Shown here: positions 21,903 to 22,970 of the stretch, one piece after another | Layout of the letters: every line of letters begins with the position of its first letter | Position numbering within the stretch: position 1 is the stretch's first letter | Origin: Carnobacterium_A sp036639135 | Lineage (GTDB): Bacteria; Bacillota; Bacilli; Lactobacillales; Carnobacteriaceae | Length of the DNA stretch: 22,970 nucleotides | Direction: 5' to 3' | Assembly (NCBI GenBank): GCA_036639135.1 | Contig: JAVWJE010000023.1 | Span: forward strand, 1 to 22,970 | Made by a program: the position numbers and the translations under genes | Notes under the pieces: model-generated | The model's database searches: none | What the model was told of the DNA's origin: nothing | The model's input: only the letters and a program-made list of their open reading frames with translations

Positions 21903-22970
21903 ATGAATCAATTATCTTATCTAGATTATTTTTACTTATCCTTATTTTCACAAGTTCATTCGAAAAAGGACTCTACAATTTATCATATACTAAAAGGAAA
22001 AAAAACGGCATCGATTCTTTATAGTGCTGAAAAATATCAGCTGACTCATTTTTTTTCTTTGTTTCCAAAATTAGATCGGATGCAATTTAATAAAAGCATA
22101 GAAAGAATGATTCATTTAAATTATCTTTTATTGTCAAAAGAAAAAAATGTCTACTTTTTATCAGGTGAAGGGAAGAATAGATGGTTAGAGTTTTTTAGCA
22201 CGCATTATTATCCTAGACAGTTGAATTACCTTCAAGACGGACCGGCACTCATGAATTTTTGGCGGACTCTTCAATTGATCACTCAAGTCTTATCTGAAAT
22301 TAGATATAAAAATAAAAATTATATCCCAATTGAAAAAGATTGGGAAAAACAACTATGGTTAAAACAATGGCTTAAGAACAATGAACAGAGTAAGCAACAA
22401 CTAGGTATGGAATTTGGACAAGAATGGATTTTAATTTTTGGTAAACTTCCTTTATTAAACGCTGATATAATAGCAGCTAACCTATCTGGTCATGGAAATA
22501 CTGGCAAGACACAAAAACAGTTAGCTAGAATCTATAAAAAGGAGTCTGTTGAAATCCACTTAATCGTATTAGATTCATTAGCTCTTATAGGGCAGATGAT
22601 AGAAAATGAAGCCGAAAATTTTCCATTATTTTATACTATTTACAAGGAAATGCTTCTTACTTATGAGGGCACTACAAAAAGTGCTTTGCTTACGAAACAA
22701 TATTTGTTAAATGGCTATTCTCTTGAAGATACTGCGAAGTATCGCCAACTTAAATCAAGCACGGTTAATGAACACATCATTGAAATAAGCATTATGGATC
22801 CTTTATTTGACCTTACTACTGTATTGCCATCGAATAAGTTAACTGAAATCAAACAGCTTTTAAAAGAAACACCAGCAATTACCTATCAAGAAATAATTGA
22901 AAAAAAGCCAGAAATTCAGTTTCTATGGTACCGTCTTGCTCAAATAGAAAGGAGTCGGGATAGTGATGAA
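21903..22970 (+). CDS. ypbB: YpbB-like helix-turn-helix protein, recQ partner (3' end outside window)
   Basis: Open frame of 356 codons from ATG 21903, behind AAGGAG at 21888-21893, running off the right edge without a stop. Bacillus YpbB is about 350 residues, so the stop should lie just outside. The N-terminal part (MNQLSYLDYFYLSLFSQVHSK-type start) shows no domain I recognise. The C-terminal stretch LTKQYLLNGYSLEDTAKYR, then QLKSSTVNEHIIEISI (about 263-297), is a helix-turn-helix of the type found in YpbB and at the C-terminus of some RecQ helicases. The function is unknown. The context ribU-ypbB-(recQ) agrees with Bacillus, except that the ferredoxin gene fer, normally between ribU and ypbB, is missing. 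Confidence 0.85.
   Translation, partial: MNQLSYLDYFYLSLFSQVHSKKDSTIYHILKGKKTASILYSAEKYQLTHFFSLFPKLDRMQFNKSIERMIHLNYLLLSKEKNVYFLSGEGKNRWLEFFSTHYYPRQLNYLQDGPALMNFWRTLQLITQVLSEIRYKNKNYIPIEKDWEKQLWLKQWLKNNEQSKQQLGMEFGQEWILIFGKLPLLNADIIAANLSGHGNTGKTQKQLARIYKKESVEIHLIVLDSLALIGQMIENEAENFPLFYTIYKEMLLTYEGTTKSALLTKQYLLNGYSLEDTAKYRQLKSSTVNEHIIEISIMDPLFDLTTVLPSNKLTEIKQLLKETPAITYQEIIEKKPEIQFLWYRLAQIERSRDSDE
22966..22970 (+). CDS. possible start of recQ (only the first five bases are in the window)
   Basis: ATG at 22966 lies 11 bases after AAAGGAG (22948-22954) and in a different frame from ypbB, so the next gene would overlap the end of ypbB. In related genomes recQ follows ypbB with overlap. The identity rests on context alone. 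Confidence 0.4.

Noticed and set aside
1..22970. CRISPR arrays, tRNA or rRNA genes, insertion sequences, toxin-antitoxin or defence systems
   Set aside because: None was found on reading both strands. All long stretches are accounted for by conserved core genes or the siderophore transporter.

Overview
The window is about 23 kb of AT-rich, densely coding chromosome from a low-GC Firmicute of the order Lactobacillales. The gene order (dnaE-pfkA-pyk, cvfB-fur-xerD-deoB-punA, lysA, ribT-scpA-scpB-rluB-resD-resE, ribU-ypbB) and protein style suggest a Carnobacterium-like organism. The family is inferred from gene content and remembered homologues, not from a search. Nothing points to a plasmid, phage or transposon. 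Apart from one iron-uptake cassette, this is ordinary core genome.

Layout. 1-2258: 3' two-thirds of dnaE (replicative polymerase), open at the window's left edge. 2445-5213: pfkA and pyk, the two committed glycolytic kinases, closed by a very strong terminator. 5414-7779: cvfB (S1-domain RNA-binding protein), fur (iron regulator), a terminator, then xerD (dimer-resolution recombinase). 7871-9893: deoB and punA, a nucleoside-salvage pair. 9954-13988: a ferric-siderophore ABC transporter. Its ATPase and two permeases are on the minus strand and its lipoprotein receptor is divergent on the plus strand, with a Fur box in front of each transcript. 14225-18141: lysA, ribT, scpA, scpB and rluB (lysine synthesis, an acetyltransferase, condensin accessory subunits, 23S rRNA pseudouridylation). 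18270-20827: a ResD/ResE-type (SrrAB-type) redox two-component system. 20835-21768: promoter, FMN riboswitch, terminator and the riboflavin ECF transporter subunit ribU. 21903-22970: ypbB, probably followed by recQ just at the right edge.

How the parts connect. pfkA and pyk form one glycolytic operon. deoB and punA together convert purine (deoxy)nucleosides to pentose-5-phosphate and free bases. The Fur protein encoded at 6.4 kb is the obvious regulator of the divergent siderophore operon at 12.8-13.0 kb. RibU is under riboflavin feedback through the FMN riboswitch. No riboflavin-synthesis gene is present here, although ribT (a rib-operon member in Bacillus) persists. ScpA and ScpB partner with SMC, which is encoded elsewhere.

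I looked for an undescribed system and do not see one. The most useful observations are regulatory: the Fur-controlled divergent promoters, a readable antiterminator/terminator switch in the ribU leader, and orphaned genes (ribT without ribDEAH, resDE without resABC, ribU-ypbB without fer).
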